From contig CBDFHG010000002.1 of NCBI GenBank assembly GCA_965247385.1, forward strand, positions 248,001 to 312,000: a stretch of DNA of 64,000 nt, given 5' to 3'. This stretch comes from Thermohalobaculum sp965247385. GTDB taxonomy: Bacteria; Pseudomonadota; Alphaproteobacteria; Rhodobacterales; Rhodobacteraceae. The translations under genes were made by a program, and so were the position numbers. Each line of letters opens with the position of its first letter. The first letter of the stretch is position 1. Positions 34,304 to 42,528 of the stretch are shown piece after piece. A model generated the notes under the pieces. The model worked only from the letters and a program-made list of their open reading frames with translations, searched no databases and was not told the origin of the DNA.

Positions 34304-35017
34304 ATGCAGAATCGCTACACGGGAGACATCGGTGACTATGTGAAGTACGGGCTGCTTCGTGCGTTGGCCGTTGGGCGGAATCTTGGGGTGGCGTGGTATC
34401 TCTTCCCCGATGAAGACCACAATGATCACGGTCGTCATGTCGGCTATCTGAATGAGCGTGGTCGGTGGCATGGCCGTGACCCTGCTCTTTTCGATGTTCT
34501 TAAGCGGATCGTGACCGACGACCAACGCAATGTCGCCGCCGTTGAACAGTCGGGTATCTTGGGAGCAACATACTCCCGTGAGGTATTGTCAGCGCATGAA
34601 ATCACACCCGCCAAGCGGCGCGATTGGCGTGATCGGTGGTTCGAAAATGTTCTTTCATCGTTGGAGGGATGCGACATCGTGTTCGCCGACCCTGACAACG
34701 GGCTCTGCGAAGATGAAAAATTCAGACCATGCCGTGTGAAGGACTGGAAACGGCTTCCCCTGCGTGAGGCCAAGGCCCTGGCCGAAGGACGCACTGCCGT
34801 TATTTACCACCATAATACCCGCCGCGTAGGCGGACACGAGCAAGAGATAGCCTATTGGATCGACCAGCTAGGTTCAGGCACCCTCGCCCTTCGCTGGCGT
34901 GCGTACAGCAGCCGGACCTTCTTTGTCGTCAATCCCGCACGTGGGATGAATGAGCGGTTGATGTGGTTTTCACAGGATTGGGGACCAAAAGCCGAGCTTC
35001 ATGGATTGAGTGGTTGA
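34304..35017 (+). CDS. Conserved protein of unknown function with D-P-D-N-G motif
   Basis: A 237-residue soluble protein beginning MQNRYTGDIGDYVKYGLLRAL, a start that I recall from a widespread but uncharacterised family. Other notable segments are GVAWYLFPDEDHNDHG near 28-43, CDIVFADPDNGL near 122-133, and AVIYHHNTRRVGGH near 163-176. The DPDNG stretch after a hydrophobic strand resembles the catalytic DPP/NPP-like loop of some methyltransferases or a metal site, but the rest does not let me assign a fold. It lies alone between remains of IS21 and IS66 elements, in sequence less GC-rich than the chromosome around it, which suggests acquisition. No partner gene is present. Confidence 0.75.
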   Translation: MQNRYTGDIGDYVKYGLLRALAVGRNLGVAWYLFPDEDHNDHGRHVGYLNERGRWHGRDPALFDVLKRIVTDDQRNVAAVEQSGILGATYSREVLSAHEITPAKRRDWRDRWFENVLSSLEGCDIVFADPDNGLCEDEKFRPCRVKDWKRLPLREAKALAEGRTAVIYHHNTRRVGGHEQEIAYWIDQLGSGTLALRWRAYSSRTFFVVNPARGMNERLMWFSQDWGPKAELHGLSG

Positions 35018-35041
35018 ATTTTACCGGTACATACCTGCGGG

Positions 35042-35285
35042 CTAGGCTTCGTTGATGTGGTTGGTGTCCAGTAGATCACTCGGGAAATCATCAGCATAGA
35101 GCCAATATCCAATGTTCCTCATATCATCGACTACATTGTCGATGTCCCTAACTTCGGCTTGCAACATAACGCTGGCCAATTAGCATAGATGTCGCGGAAT
35201 TCCCTGGCCTCGATAGCAAGTTCCACCTCAAGAAACTCACACTGAATCGTGACCGTTCGGTCTCGGGGCTCTGGTTCGGTTCAGC
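35042..35285 (-). pseudogene. Small frameshifted gene remnant
   Basis: On the minus strand, coding-like sequence runs in two frames. The first reads PRDRTVTIQCEFLEVELAI and EAREFRDIYANWPA. Near 35,165-35,175 it passes into a frame reading EVRDIDNVVDDMRNIGYWLY and ends at the stop 35042-35044. Acidic, helix-forming composition and continuity over the shift suggest a real gene of about 80 residues that is now broken, or a sequencing slip. I do not recognise it. Confidence 0.35.
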
Positions 35286-35300
35286 GTCGGCCGATTGCGC

Positions 35301-35573
35301 TCAGGTCTGAGCGAAACGCCAGGGGAGCAACTCGTCGAGCTTGGTGATTTTGTGATCGGCGATGCGACTGAGCACATCGGTCAGCCAGGCTTGGGGATCG
35401 ACGCCGTTGAGCTTGGCGGTCTCGATCAGGGTACAGGCGATGGCGGCGGATTTACCGCCAGCCTCTGAGCCGACAAAAAGATAATTCTTGCGACCCAAGG
35501 CTATCGGGTTCATGGCGCGTTCGGCGGAATTGTTGTCGATCTCCAGAAAGCCGTGGTCGAGATACGGGCGCAG
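35301..35573 (-). pseudogene. IS66-family transposase C-terminal fragment
   Basis: The minus strand encodes only the end of an IS66 transposase: LRPYLDHGFLEIDNNSAERA (the last catalytic region), NPIALGRKNYLFVGSEAGG and AKLNGVDPQAWLTDVLSRI, ending DELLPWRFA at 35301. There is no start codon; at about 35,573 the sequence passes straight into an enoyl-CoA hydratase gene fragment. It is a deletion-derived remnant that cannot transpose. Confidence 0.85.
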
Positions 35574-35740
35574 GCCCCGGTCACGATCACCGCCCGGATC
35601 TTGTTATCGGCGGCTATCTTGTCGGCCAGCCGGTCGAGGCTGTTCAGCGCCTCGGTGCCGATGGCGTTGCGGCGCGACGGGTTGTCGAGGGTGACGCGGA
35701 GCACATCCTCCAACCGCTCGACTTTAATCGATGAGTCCAT
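35574..35740 (-). pseudogene. Enoyl-CoA hydratase N-terminal fragment truncated by IS66 remnant
   Basis: The ATG at 35740 opens a crotonase N-terminus (VERLEDVLRVTLDNPSRRN, ALNSLDRLADKIAADN, IRAVIVTGA) of about 55 residues. Right where the oxyanion-loop region should follow, it joins IS66 transposase sequence and loses homology. No other part of this crotonase is found downstream. Its own promoter region towards the divergent quinone oxidoreductase gene may still be present. Confidence 0.82.
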
Positions 35741-35842
35741 GGATTTTTCCGGGATTTGCCTTAAGTTTCAACGTTGACGGCGAGTAAACGCATGGAGAGC
35801 AGCAACGGCAAGCGAAATCACACCTCAGCGAGGGAGAGAACC

Positions 35843-36823
35843 ATGACCACAACGAAAGCCATCCGCATCGAGGAATTCGGCGGGCCGGAGAAAATGCAGC
35901 TTGTCGAGGTTGAGGTCGGCGATCCCGGTCCCGGCCAGATCCGCATCCGCCACCATGCCTGCGGCCTGAACTTCATCGACATCTACCAGCGCGGCGGCGT
36001 CTACCCGCTGCCCCTGCCGGTGACCCTCGGCATGGAAGGCGCGGGCGTGGTCGAGGCCATCGGCGAAGGCGTCACCCACCTGGTGCCGGGCGATCGGGCC
36101 GCCTATGCATCCGCCCCTCCGGGCGCCTACTGCGAAGCCCGGGTAATGAACGCCATGCACGTCTGCAAGCTGCCCGACAGCATCAGCTTCGAGCAGGGCG
36201 CCGCGATGATGCTGCAGGGCCTGACCACCCAGTACCTCTTCGCCGCCTCCGCCAAGGCGCAGCCCGGCGACACGGTGCTGTTCCACGCCGCCGCCGGAGG
36301 TGTCGGCCTGATCGCCTGCCAATGGGCCAAGACCAAGGGCATCACCCTGATCGGCACCGCCGGGACCGACGAGAAATGCGCCCTCGCCAAGGCCCATGGT
36401 GCCGCCCATGCGATCAACTACACCACCCAGGACTTCGTCGCCGAGGTCAAACAGATCACCGGCGGCAAAGGGGTCGACGCAGTGATGGATTCGGTCGGCA
36501 AGGCAACCTGGGACGGCTCGCTCGATTGCCTCAAGCCGCTCGGCATCATGGTCACCTTCGGCAACGCCTCGGGCAAGCCCGACCCGGTCGACCCGCAGGT
36601 GCTGGCGGGCAAGGGGTCGCTGTTCCTGACCCGTCCGACCCTCTTCACCCACATCGCCAGCCGCGAGGCCTGCCAGCAACGCGCCGACGAGCTGTTCGAG
36701 ATGGTGACCACGGGCAAGGTCCATATCCGGGTCAACCAGACCTACTCCCTGGCCGACGTCGCCCAGGCACATCGCGACCTGGAAGCGCGCAAGACCACCG
36801 GCACGACGATCCTGATGCCCTAA
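35843..36823 (+). CDS. NADPH:quinone oxidoreductase (zinc-free MDR family)
   Basis: A 326-residue medium-chain reductase of the quinone oxidoreductase (QOR) type, cytoplasmic, transferring hydride from NADPH to quinones or enones. The N-terminal GroES-like half includes LNFIDIYQRGGVYPLPLP, and the Rossmann half has HAAAGGVGLIACQWA near 150-164 (AAGGVG nucleotide loop). Catalytic zinc ligands of alcohol dehydrogenases are absent. The start at 35843 has GGGAGAG 7-8 bases upstream. Monocistronic, facing away from the truncated crotonase gene. Confidence 0.93.
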   Translation: MTTTKAIRIEEFGGPEKMQLVEVEVGDPGPGQIRIRHHACGLNFIDIYQRGGVYPLPLPVTLGMEGAGVVEAIGEGVTHLVPGDRAAYASAPPGAYCEARVMNAMHVCKLPDSISFEQGAAMMLQGLTTQYLFAASAKAQPGDTVLFHAAAGGVGLIACQWAKTKGITLIGTAGTDEKCALAKAHGAAHAINYTTQDFVAEVKQITGGKGVDAVMDSVGKATWDGSLDCLKPLGIMVTFGNASGKPDPVDPQVLAGKGSLFLTRPTLFTHIASREACQQRADELFEMVTTGKVHIRVNQTYSLADVAQAHRDLEARKTTGTTILMP

Positions 36824-36914
36824 TACGAGGTTTCATTGGTCCCAACCCCTCGACCCGAAGCTGCGCTGTCCCGGACTTGACCGCGGGCCTCCATCTCGCA
36901 GGCAGATTCAGGAG

Positions 36915-36956
36915 GTCCCGGGTCAAGCCCAGGACACGACGGTTACGGCGGATAGG
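36915..36956 (-). repeat. Dispersed 42-bp palindromic repeat, copy B
   Basis: Inverted copy of the repeat at 22422-22463. It starts with GTCCCGGG-TCAAG-CCCAGGAC and continues ACGACGGTTACGGCGGATAGG without further large differences. It lies in the convergent gap between the quinone oxidoreductase and CMD genes. Confidence 0.65.
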
Positions 36957-37004
36957 TTGTGATCAAGGAAAGCTGAACGACGCGGGCAACGGGTGAAAAA
37001 ACCC

Positions 37005-37550
37005 TCACCCGAATGCCGTCGATCCATCCGGCGTCGCAACCTTGAAGCTGTTCAGCGTCAGCGACACCAGCCCATAGTATCCGACGATTGCGATCAGATC
37101 GACCAGGGCCGGCAGCCCCAGAACCCGAACCGCCTCAGCATGGGTGTCGTCACTCAAGCCGTGGCTCCCGTTCAGTTCGAGCGCCACTTTATGAACCACC
37201 CGTTGCCCGTCATCCACCAGCTCCGGCGTCTCGCCCTTGCGGATCGCTTCGGTCACGGTCGCCGGTATGCCCGCCTCATGGGCAAAGCGCACATGGGCAT
37301 ACCATTCATATTCGGCCTTGTAGTGCGCCCCGGTCACGATGATCGCCAGTTCCGACAGGCGCGGCGGCAGGTGCGAGCCGAAGCGCATATAGGCGCCCAG
37401 CTTCTGCGCCACATCGGCCAGCCCCGGCGAATGCAGCCATATCTTCAGCGGCCCCTGCACCCGGCCGCGCGGGCCATCGACGATCTCGTCATGGATGCGC
37501 CCCTGCTCATCGGTCATCTCCTCGCGGGGCACGTCCGGCAAACGGCTCAT
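37005..37550 (-). CDS. Carboxymuconolactone decarboxylase (CMD) family protein
   Basis: A 181-residue all-helical CMD-fold protein. Conserved CMD segments are LPPRLSELAIIVTGAHYKAEYEW near 61-83 in two helices (shown broken by the turn) and YYGLVSLTLNSF near 158-169. The CxxC redox pair of AhpD-type members is not present (AEYEWYAH keeps only the His), which fits the decarboxylase branch that needs no cysteines. It is the last gene of a long minus-strand catabolic run and overlaps the crotonase gene by 4 bases. Function in the pathway is unknown; ring-cleavage intermediates are family substrates. Confidence 0.85.
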   Translation of the reverse strand: MSRLPDVPREEMTDEQGRIHDEIVDGPRGRVQGPLKIWLHSPGLADVAQKLGAYMRFGSHLPPRLSELAIIVTGAHYKAEYEWYAHVRFAHEAGIPATVTEAIRKGETPELVDDGQRVVHKVALELNGSHGLSDDTHAEAVRVLGLPALVDLIAIVGYYGLVSLTLNSFKVATPDGSTAFG

Positions 37551-38335
37551 GACAGGTCCCTGAAATCCGGCTTGCGCTTCTCCAGGAAAGCCGCGATCCC
37601 CTCGCGCCCTTCCGCACCGCCGAGCGCCGTGGCGATGCCCTCGGCCTCCAGATCAAGCTGTTCCTTCAGCGTGTTCAACCGCGCCTGATCGATCAGCCGT
37701 TTCCCCGCCGCCAGCGCCGCCGCCGGGCCGTTCGCCAATCGGACAGCCAATTCCAGCGCTACGGCCAAGGATTGCCCCGGCTCGGTCAGCCGGTTGATCA
37801 TGCCCAGGCCATGCAGCCGCTCGACCGGGATGCGATCTCCGGTGAACACCATCTCGGCCATCAATTGCCGAGGCAAGGCAGTGCCGAGAAACGCAGTCGC
37901 GCCGCCGTCCGGGGTCAGCCCGATCTTGACATAGGCGACCGAGAAATACGCATCCCGTGCCGCCACCACCAGATCACACGCCGCCGCCAGCGAAGCCCCT
38001 GCCCCGGCAGCGCCGCCATCGACGGCGGCGATGATCGGCTTTGGACAGCCCCGCATCGACAGGATCAGTGCGTGCAGCTTGTCCACACTCGAGCGCCGGG
38101 TCGGGTAATCCGCCGCCGAGCGTTCCTTCAGGCCATTTACATTGCCGCCCGAGCAAAAGAACCCCGCCGCCCCGGTCACCACGATAGCGCCGATCGACCG
38201 GTCGTCGGAGGCCGCTTCCACCGCCTCGCGAAAGCCATCATAGAAATCCCAGCTCAGCGAGTTCTGTGTCGCCGGGTCGTTGTTGGTCGCGACCAGCACC
38301 CGGCCCTGGCGCTCCAGTATCAGTCTCTCCATCAC
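37547..38335 (-). CDS. Enoyl-CoA hydratase/isomerase (crotonase) family protein
   Basis: A 262-residue crotonase-fold protein. The oxyanion-hole segments are FFCSGGNVNGL near 59-69 and DGGAAGAGASLAAACD near 105-120. The two glutamates of authentic hydratases are not evident: the second site reads KIGLTPDGGAT, with Asp near the usual Glu position, as in dienoyl-CoA isomerases and other specialised members. The start is GTG 38335 (overlapping the upstream stop) or the next codon, ATG 38332. Translationally coupled to both neighbours by 4-base overlaps. It may hydrate, isomerise or hydrolyse a bulky CoA thioester. Confidence 0.87.
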   Translation of the reverse strand: MMERLILERQGRVLVATNNDPATQNSLSWDFYDGFREAVEAASDDRSIGAIVVTGAAGFFCSGGNVNGLKERSAADYPTRRSSVDKLHALILSMRGCPKPIIAAVDGGAAGAGASLAAACDLVVAARDAYFSVAYVKIGLTPDGGATAFLGTALPRQLMAEMVFTGDRIPVERLHGLGMINRLTEPGQSLAVALELAVRLANGPAAALAAGKRLIDQARLNTLKEQLDLEAEGIATALGGAEGREGIAAFLEKRKPDFRDLS

Positions 38336-39498
38336 GCCACGTCCTTTGAAAACCGTATGAACCGCTCCAGATGATGATCGGTGTCGCCGAACAGGTGGTC
38401 GATCATCACAATCCGCTTGGCGTAATGGGGCAGCGCCATCTCCCAGGTCATGGCGATGCCGCCATGCATCTGGATGGTTTCCTCCGCCACCAACCGCCCG
38501 ACCCGCCCGACCAGATGCTTCGCCGCCGAGAGATTGCGCTCGCGGGTCGCCCGGCCCACATTCTCCCAGCCCACATCTCCCCGGCCCTCATCGCCCTGGC
38601 CAGCTTCAAGCGTCGATGCCGCCAGCATGATGCACGACCGCGCCTGTTCGATCTCGATCAGCATATCGACCATGCGGTGCTGTAACACCTGGTTGGCGCC
38701 AATCGGCTTGCCGAACTGAATCCGGGTCTTGAGGTAGTCCAGCGTCAGATCCTTGGCGGTTTCCATGGCGCCAAGGGCCTCCGCGCAAACCGCCAGGACA
38801 CCCCGCCCGATCGCCCGCTCGATCATCCCAAACGCCTCGCCGGGTGTGCCGATCGGTTCGCCAATCGCGCTGCCCAGGGTGATCTCGGCCGCCGAGCCAC
38901 CGTCGATGGTGGCATAGGCGCGGCGCGCCACACCCGGTTGCTTCGGGTCAATGCGAAACAGCGCCAACCCCGCCTGCGCACCGGTATCCCCGGCAATGCG
39001 GGCCGATACGATCAGGGTGTCGGCCTCGCAACCATTGATGACCACGGCTTTGGTGCCGGTGATCCGCCAGCCCTCGGCACTTGGCGTCGCCTCGGTGCGC
39101 ACGTGGTTCAGTCCATAGCGCCCGTCGGGTTCACCATGGGCCAGCGCCAGAACACGTTCACCTGCGATCACTTCCCCCAGCGTCGCCGTATCGCCGATCT
39201 CGATCAGCGGCGCGGCGCCCAGGATGCCGGAGGCCAGAAACGGCTCGACCACCAGCCCCCGCCCCAGCGCCTCGAACACCAGCAGGATGTCCTCGCCAGT
39301 GCCGCCGAAACCGTTGACGACGGGCGGTATCAGCGCCCCGATCAAACCCAGATCGGCAAACTCCCCCCACATCGGGCGCGAAAAGCCGATATCGCTGGCG
39401 GCGAACTGGTGACGTTTTTCGATGGGATATTGCTCCCGGATGAACCGCTCGACGGTATCCTTCAGCATCTGCCGTTCTTCGGAGAGATTGAAGTCCAT
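38332..39498 (-). CDS. Acyl-CoA dehydrogenase, FadE28-like subunit type
   Basis: A 388-residue acyl-CoA dehydrogenase-fold protein. It starts MDFNLSEERQMLKDTVERF, has the flavin-binding IQMHGGIAMTWEM segment near 345-357, and ends LFGDTDHHLERF, where the usual catalytic Glu is Asp or absent. The DxxHH ending is typical of members that pair with another dehydrogenase polypeptide in alpha2-beta2 enzymes of steroid side-chain catabolism (FadE28-FadE29). An adjacent dehydrogenase gene upstream (39638-40837) would be the partner. The beta domain lacks the classic TEP flavin motif (ALAHGEPDG), consistent with a subunit that contributes only part of the flavin site. Between them lies a paired palindromic repeat. 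Confidence 0.87.
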   Translation of the reverse strand: MDFNLSEERQMLKDTVERFIREQYPIEKRHQFAASDIGFSRPMWGEFADLGLIGALIPPVVNGFGGTGEDILLVFEALGRGLVVEPFLASGILGAAPLIEIGDTATLGEVIAGERVLALAHGEPDGRYGLNHVRTEATPSAEGWRITGTKAVVINGCEADTLIVSARIAGDTGAQAGLALFRIDPKQPGVARRAYATIDGGSAAEITLGSAIGEPIGTPGEAFGMIERAIGRGVLAVCAEALGAMETAKDLTLDYLKTRIQFGKPIGANQVLQHRMVDMLIEIEQARSCIMLAASTLEAGQGDEGRGDVGWENVGRATRERNLSAAKHLVGRVGRLVAEETIQMHGGIAMTWEMALPHYAKRIVMIDHLFGDTDHHLERFIRFSKDVA

Positions 39499-39558
39499 CC
39501 CCTGCCCCCTCACACCGGCCTGCGCGTGCCGGAATCCGCGTTGCGTCTCGGCCCACCG

Positions 39559-39618
39559 GGTGCGTGCTTGCACGCACCACTTGAACCGCGTCGCCAGTGG
39601 TGCGTGCGAGCACGCACC
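39559..39618. repeat. Paired inverted palindromes (REP/BIME-like)
   Basis: Two 20-base palindromes, GGTGCGTGC-TT-GCACGCACC (39559-39578) and GGTGCGTGC-GA-GCACGCACC (39599-39618), flank a short spacer. With the ACT/AGT next to them they form a larger inverted pair (39559-39581 with 39596-39618). They lie in the 139-base gap between two dehydrogenase genes of the same strand, and could stabilise or attenuate the transcript. Confidence 0.75.
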
Positions 39619-39637
39619 CTACCGCCCCATCCAGCCA

Positions 39638-40837
39638 TCACAGACCCAGCAGATGCTTGGCGACGATGTTGCGCTGGATCTCGTTCGAGCCGCCGTAGAT
39701 CGAGCTTTTGCGCATGTTGAAATAGGACCGCGCCAACGGCAGGGCATGGTCCGGCCCGGGCGCCTCGCCGTTCCAACCCTCGTCGAAAGCTTCCGGCAGG
39801 TCTGGTGCCGCATAAGGCCCCACCGCCCGGCGCATCAGGTCGGTCGCCTCCTGACACACCTGGGTGCCCTTGATCTTCAACAACGACGACTCCGCCCCCG
39901 GAAGCTTGCCCTCGCCGGCGGCGGCGACGACGCGCAGGTTGAATATCTCCATCGCCATCAGGTCGATCTCCAGTCGCGCCATGCGGGCGGCGAAATAGGG
40001 ATCGTCCGCCAATGGCCGGCCATCCTTGACCTCAATCGCCGCAATGCTTTTCAATCCGGACAACGCCTGCTTGGAATAGCCAACCCCGGCAATGCCGGTG
40101 CGCTCGTAGTTCAGCAGGTACTTCGCCACCGTCCAGCCGTGGTTCTCTTCGCCAACCAGATTTTTCACCGGCACCCGGACATCGGTGAAGAAAACCTCGT
40201 TGACCTCGCATTCGCCCTCCAGCGTGTAGATCGGCCGGACCTCAATGCCCGGGCTGTCCATATCGATCAGCAGGAACGATATCCCCTGCTGTCGTTTGGG
40301 GGCGTCCGGGTCGGTGCGTACCAGGCAGAAGATGCGGTTGGCAAAATGGGCCAACGTGGTCCAGGTCTTCTGGCCGCTGACGACATAGTGGTCGCCATCC
40401 CTGACCGCGTGCGTCTTCAGCGAAGCCAGATCGGACCCGGCCCCGGGTTCCGAATACCCCTGCGCCCACCAATCCTCGCCGGACAGAATCCGGGGCAGGT
40501 AAAAATCCTTCTGGGCCTGGGTGCCGTAGCGGATCAGAACCGGGCCAAGCATGTTGACACCGAACGGGATGATACGCGGCGCACCGGCGGCGATCATTTC
40601 CTCCTCGAAGATGTGCTTTTGCACCGGTGTCCAGCCGGTGCCGCCGTCTTCGACCGGCCAATGCCACGCCATCCAGCCACGCTCGCCCAGCAGGTCGTGC
40701 CACTCGTCGAAATCTGCCTTGGTCAGGCGCTGCGCCTTGCGAACCTTGGTTGACAATCGGGGCGACAACCGCTTCGCCAGCCAGCCACGCACGTCGTCGC
40801 GGAAGGCTTGTTCCTTGGTGGTGTAGCTCAGATCCAT
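39638..40837 (-). CDS. Acyl-CoA dehydrogenase, FadE29-like subunit type
   Basis: A 399-residue acyl-CoA dehydrogenase. Landmarks: AQGYSEPGAGSDLASL near 125-140 (flavin/substrate contact), CEVNEVFFTDVRVP, an extended insertion near residues 285-300, and SIYGGSNEIQRNIVAK near the C-terminus. Gly replaces the MCAD-type glutamate; the helix-G Glu in NYERTG is the candidate base. Residue pattern and gene pairing resemble FadE29/FadE17-type partners of alpha2-beta2 dehydrogenases acting on steroid- or bile-acid-like side chains (family knowledge); the actual substrate is inferred only. Confidence 0.87.
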   Translation of the reverse strand: MDLSYTTKEQAFRDDVRGWLAKRLSPRLSTKVRKAQRLTKADFDEWHDLLGERGWMAWHWPVEDGGTGWTPVQKHIFEEEMIAAGAPRIIPFGVNMLGPVLIRYGTQAQKDFYLPRILSGEDWWAQGYSEPGAGSDLASLKTHAVRDGDHYVVSGQKTWTTLAHFANRIFCLVRTDPDAPKRQQGISFLLIDMDSPGIEVRPIYTLEGECEVNEVFFTDVRVPVKNLVGEENHGWTVAKYLLNYERTGIAGVGYSKQALSGLKSIAAIEVKDGRPLADDPYFAARMARLEIDLMAMEIFNLRVVAAAGEGKLPGAESSLLKIKGTQVCQEATDLMRRAVGPYAAPDLPEAFDEGWNGEAPGPDHALPLARSYFNMRKSSIYGGSNEIQRNIVAKHLLGL

Positions 40838-40971
40838 CGGATGTTCCCTTCCCCGTCGGAACGTTCCACGCCGGTCAGCCCGGCCCGGAATTCAGCACTA
40901 CCAAAACACCACCAGAACACCACCGAAGGATTTCGGGTTTGGGGCCGGTTCCGTTAACGATTTTACCGCCA

Positions 40972-42126
40972 TCACAACGTCTCCTCCGTGCCCCAGATCG
41001 TCGTCACCTGGCTGGACAAAACGCCGCCATTTCCATGTGCAAGACACAGGTTCGCCCCCTCGATCTGCCGGTCGCCGCAACTGCCCCGCGCTTGCCGGAT
41101 CGCCTCGATCATCACAAACAAGCCGTACATCCCCGGATGTACGCAGGAGAGCCCTCCCCCATTGGTGTTCACCGGCAGCGCACCGCCTGGCGCGATCCGC
41201 CCGCCAGCGACGAAATCCTTGCCTTCGCCCTTGGCGCAGAACCCCAAATCTTCCAGGAAAAGCAAGGTGTTGATGGTAAAAGCATCATACAGTTGCACCG
41301 TGTCCATATCGTTCGGGCCATAACCCGCCATGGCGAAGGCGCGGGGGCCGCTGTCGCGGGCGGCTGTCTGTGTCAGGTCCGCCATTTCCGAGACCATACG
41401 GTGATGATGCGCCATCGCAGCACCCAGCAGGTAGATCGGCTTTTGCGGCCCGTCCTTGGCCCGCTCGGCCCGCGTCATCACCACCGCCGCAGCACCATCG
41501 GTGACCAGGCAGCAGTCGAGCTTGCTCAACGGATCCGAGATCATCCGCGCGTTAACCACCTCCTCGATAGTTAACGGTTCGCGAACAAACGCCTCCGGAT
41601 TAAGTTGCGCCCACCCCCTGGCGGCCACCGCCACCTCCGCCAAATCCTCTCTAACCGCATGAAACTCATGCATATATCTGTTGGTCGTCAACGCATATGC
41701 AGTGATCGGATTGCGCGGCTCGTACTGCGCCTCGAAGGGCATCGGCTCGGAAACCGACTTGAACCCGCCCGCCGTGCGCTGGTTCGATCCATAAGCAATC
41801 ACCGCCACCTCAATCAACCCCGCCTCCAGTGCCATCACGGCATTCAGCGCATGGGCGAGGAACGAAGAACCCCCAATGTTCGAGCCGTTGGAGTATTTTG
41901 GGCAGATGCCAAGATGCTCGGACAACGACATCGCCGCCATGGAATGTACCGCAGTCGCCGCGAACACCCCATCGACCCGGTTCAGCGGAACATCCGCGTC
42001 TGCCAGTGCCCTGTGGACAGCCTCAGCCATCAGCTCGGTCGAGTTGCGCCCCGGCGCTTCGCCGCATCCGGCGGTGGCGGCGCCGACACAAGCTGCCTTG
42101 CCACGGAGGTTTGTCAATTCGCTCAT
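40972..42126 (-). CDS. Thiolase-fold protein, SCPx/Ltp2-like (probable retro-aldolase or lipid-transfer thiolase)
   Basis: A 384-residue thiolase-superfamily protein. The place of the nucleophilic Cys in thiolases (NCASG) reads NIGGSSF, with no cysteine; the C-terminal CxGxG is CLAHGNGG. GHP is kept as VHPGMYG. These changes are those of Ltp2-type aldolases, which cleave 3-hydroxy-acyl-CoA side chains with a DUF35 partner and no Cys. The DUF35 gene lies directly upstream (11-base gap). The ATG at 42126 is preferred, because AGGG lies 8 bases before it; a TTG 15 bases further up overlaps the DUF35 stop. Reaction therefore probably retro-aldol rather than thiolytic. Confidence 0.85.
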   Translation of the reverse strand: MSELTNLRGKAACVGAATAGCGEAPGRNSTELMAEAVHRALADADVPLNRVDGVFAATAVHSMAAMSLSEHLGICPKYSNGSNIGGSSFLAHALNAVMALEAGLIEVAVIAYGSNQRTAGGFKSVSEPMPFEAQYEPRNPITAYALTTNRYMHEFHAVREDLAEVAVAARGWAQLNPEAFVREPLTIEEVVNARMISDPLSKLDCCLVTDGAAAVVMTRAERAKDGPQKPIYLLGAAMAHHHRMVSEMADLTQTAARDSGPRAFAMAGYGPNDMDTVQLYDAFTINTLLFLEDLGFCAKGEGKDFVAGGRIAPGGALPVNTNGGGLSCVHPGMYGLFVMIEAIRQARGSCGDRQIEGANLCLAHGNGGVLSSQVTTIWGTEETL

Positions 42127-42137
42127 CTCCGCATCCC

Positions 42138-42518
42138 TCAAACCGGATCGAACAGGACGGCGGGGGTGCCGTTCAGTTCGTCGATTCTTGCCTGCACTTT
42201 CATGCCGATCGTGACCTCCGTCGGATCGATTCCGACAACTCGCGACATCATCCGCGGCCCCTCGGCCAGGTCGATCAGGGCCACGTTGTAGTCGCCGCCC
42301 TTCTCGGCGCGGCGGCGGGTGACGGTGGTGGCGTAAACGGTGCCCTCGCCGCTCGCCTCAACCCACTCCAGATCGGCTTCGCCGGAGCAAGGCATCACGA
42401 CACGCGGGTAGAATACGTGAAGGCCCGTGGAGGCTGAACGCTGGATCATGAATCGCCCCTCCGCCAGATGGGCCTGGAAGGTCGCCTCCGGGCCGGGACC
42501 GCCAAAATAGTCGCTCAT
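42138..42518 (-). CDS. DUF35 / OB-fold Zn-ribbon-like partner protein
   Basis: A 126-residue DUF35-type protein: a short N-terminal helix, then the region where a rubredoxin-type zinc ribbon normally sits, then an OB-fold (GEGTVYATTVTRRRAEKGG and YNVALIDLAEGPRMMSRVVG in separate strands). Only one of the four zinc cysteines remains (VVMPCSGEADLEW), so zinc is unlikely to bind. In ChsH2-like systems the DUF35 domain forms the complex with the thiolase-fold aldolase and channels the acyl-CoA. GAGGA lies 7 bases before the ATG at 42518. Function as obligate partner of the next gene is inferred from position and family. Confidence 0.87.
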   Translation of the reverse strand: MSDYFGGPGPEATFQAHLAEGRFMIQRSASTGLHVFYPRVVMPCSGEADLEWVEASGEGTVYATTVTRRRAEKGGDYNVALIDLAEGPRMMSRVVGIDPTEVTIGMKVQARIDELNGTPAVLFDPV

Positions 42519-42528
42519 TGCACTTTCC

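Noticed and set aside
40972..42126. Ordinary acetyl-CoA acetyltransferase
   Set aside because: No cysteine exists at the nucleophile position and the C-terminal CxGxG is changed, so thiolytic activity is unlikely.
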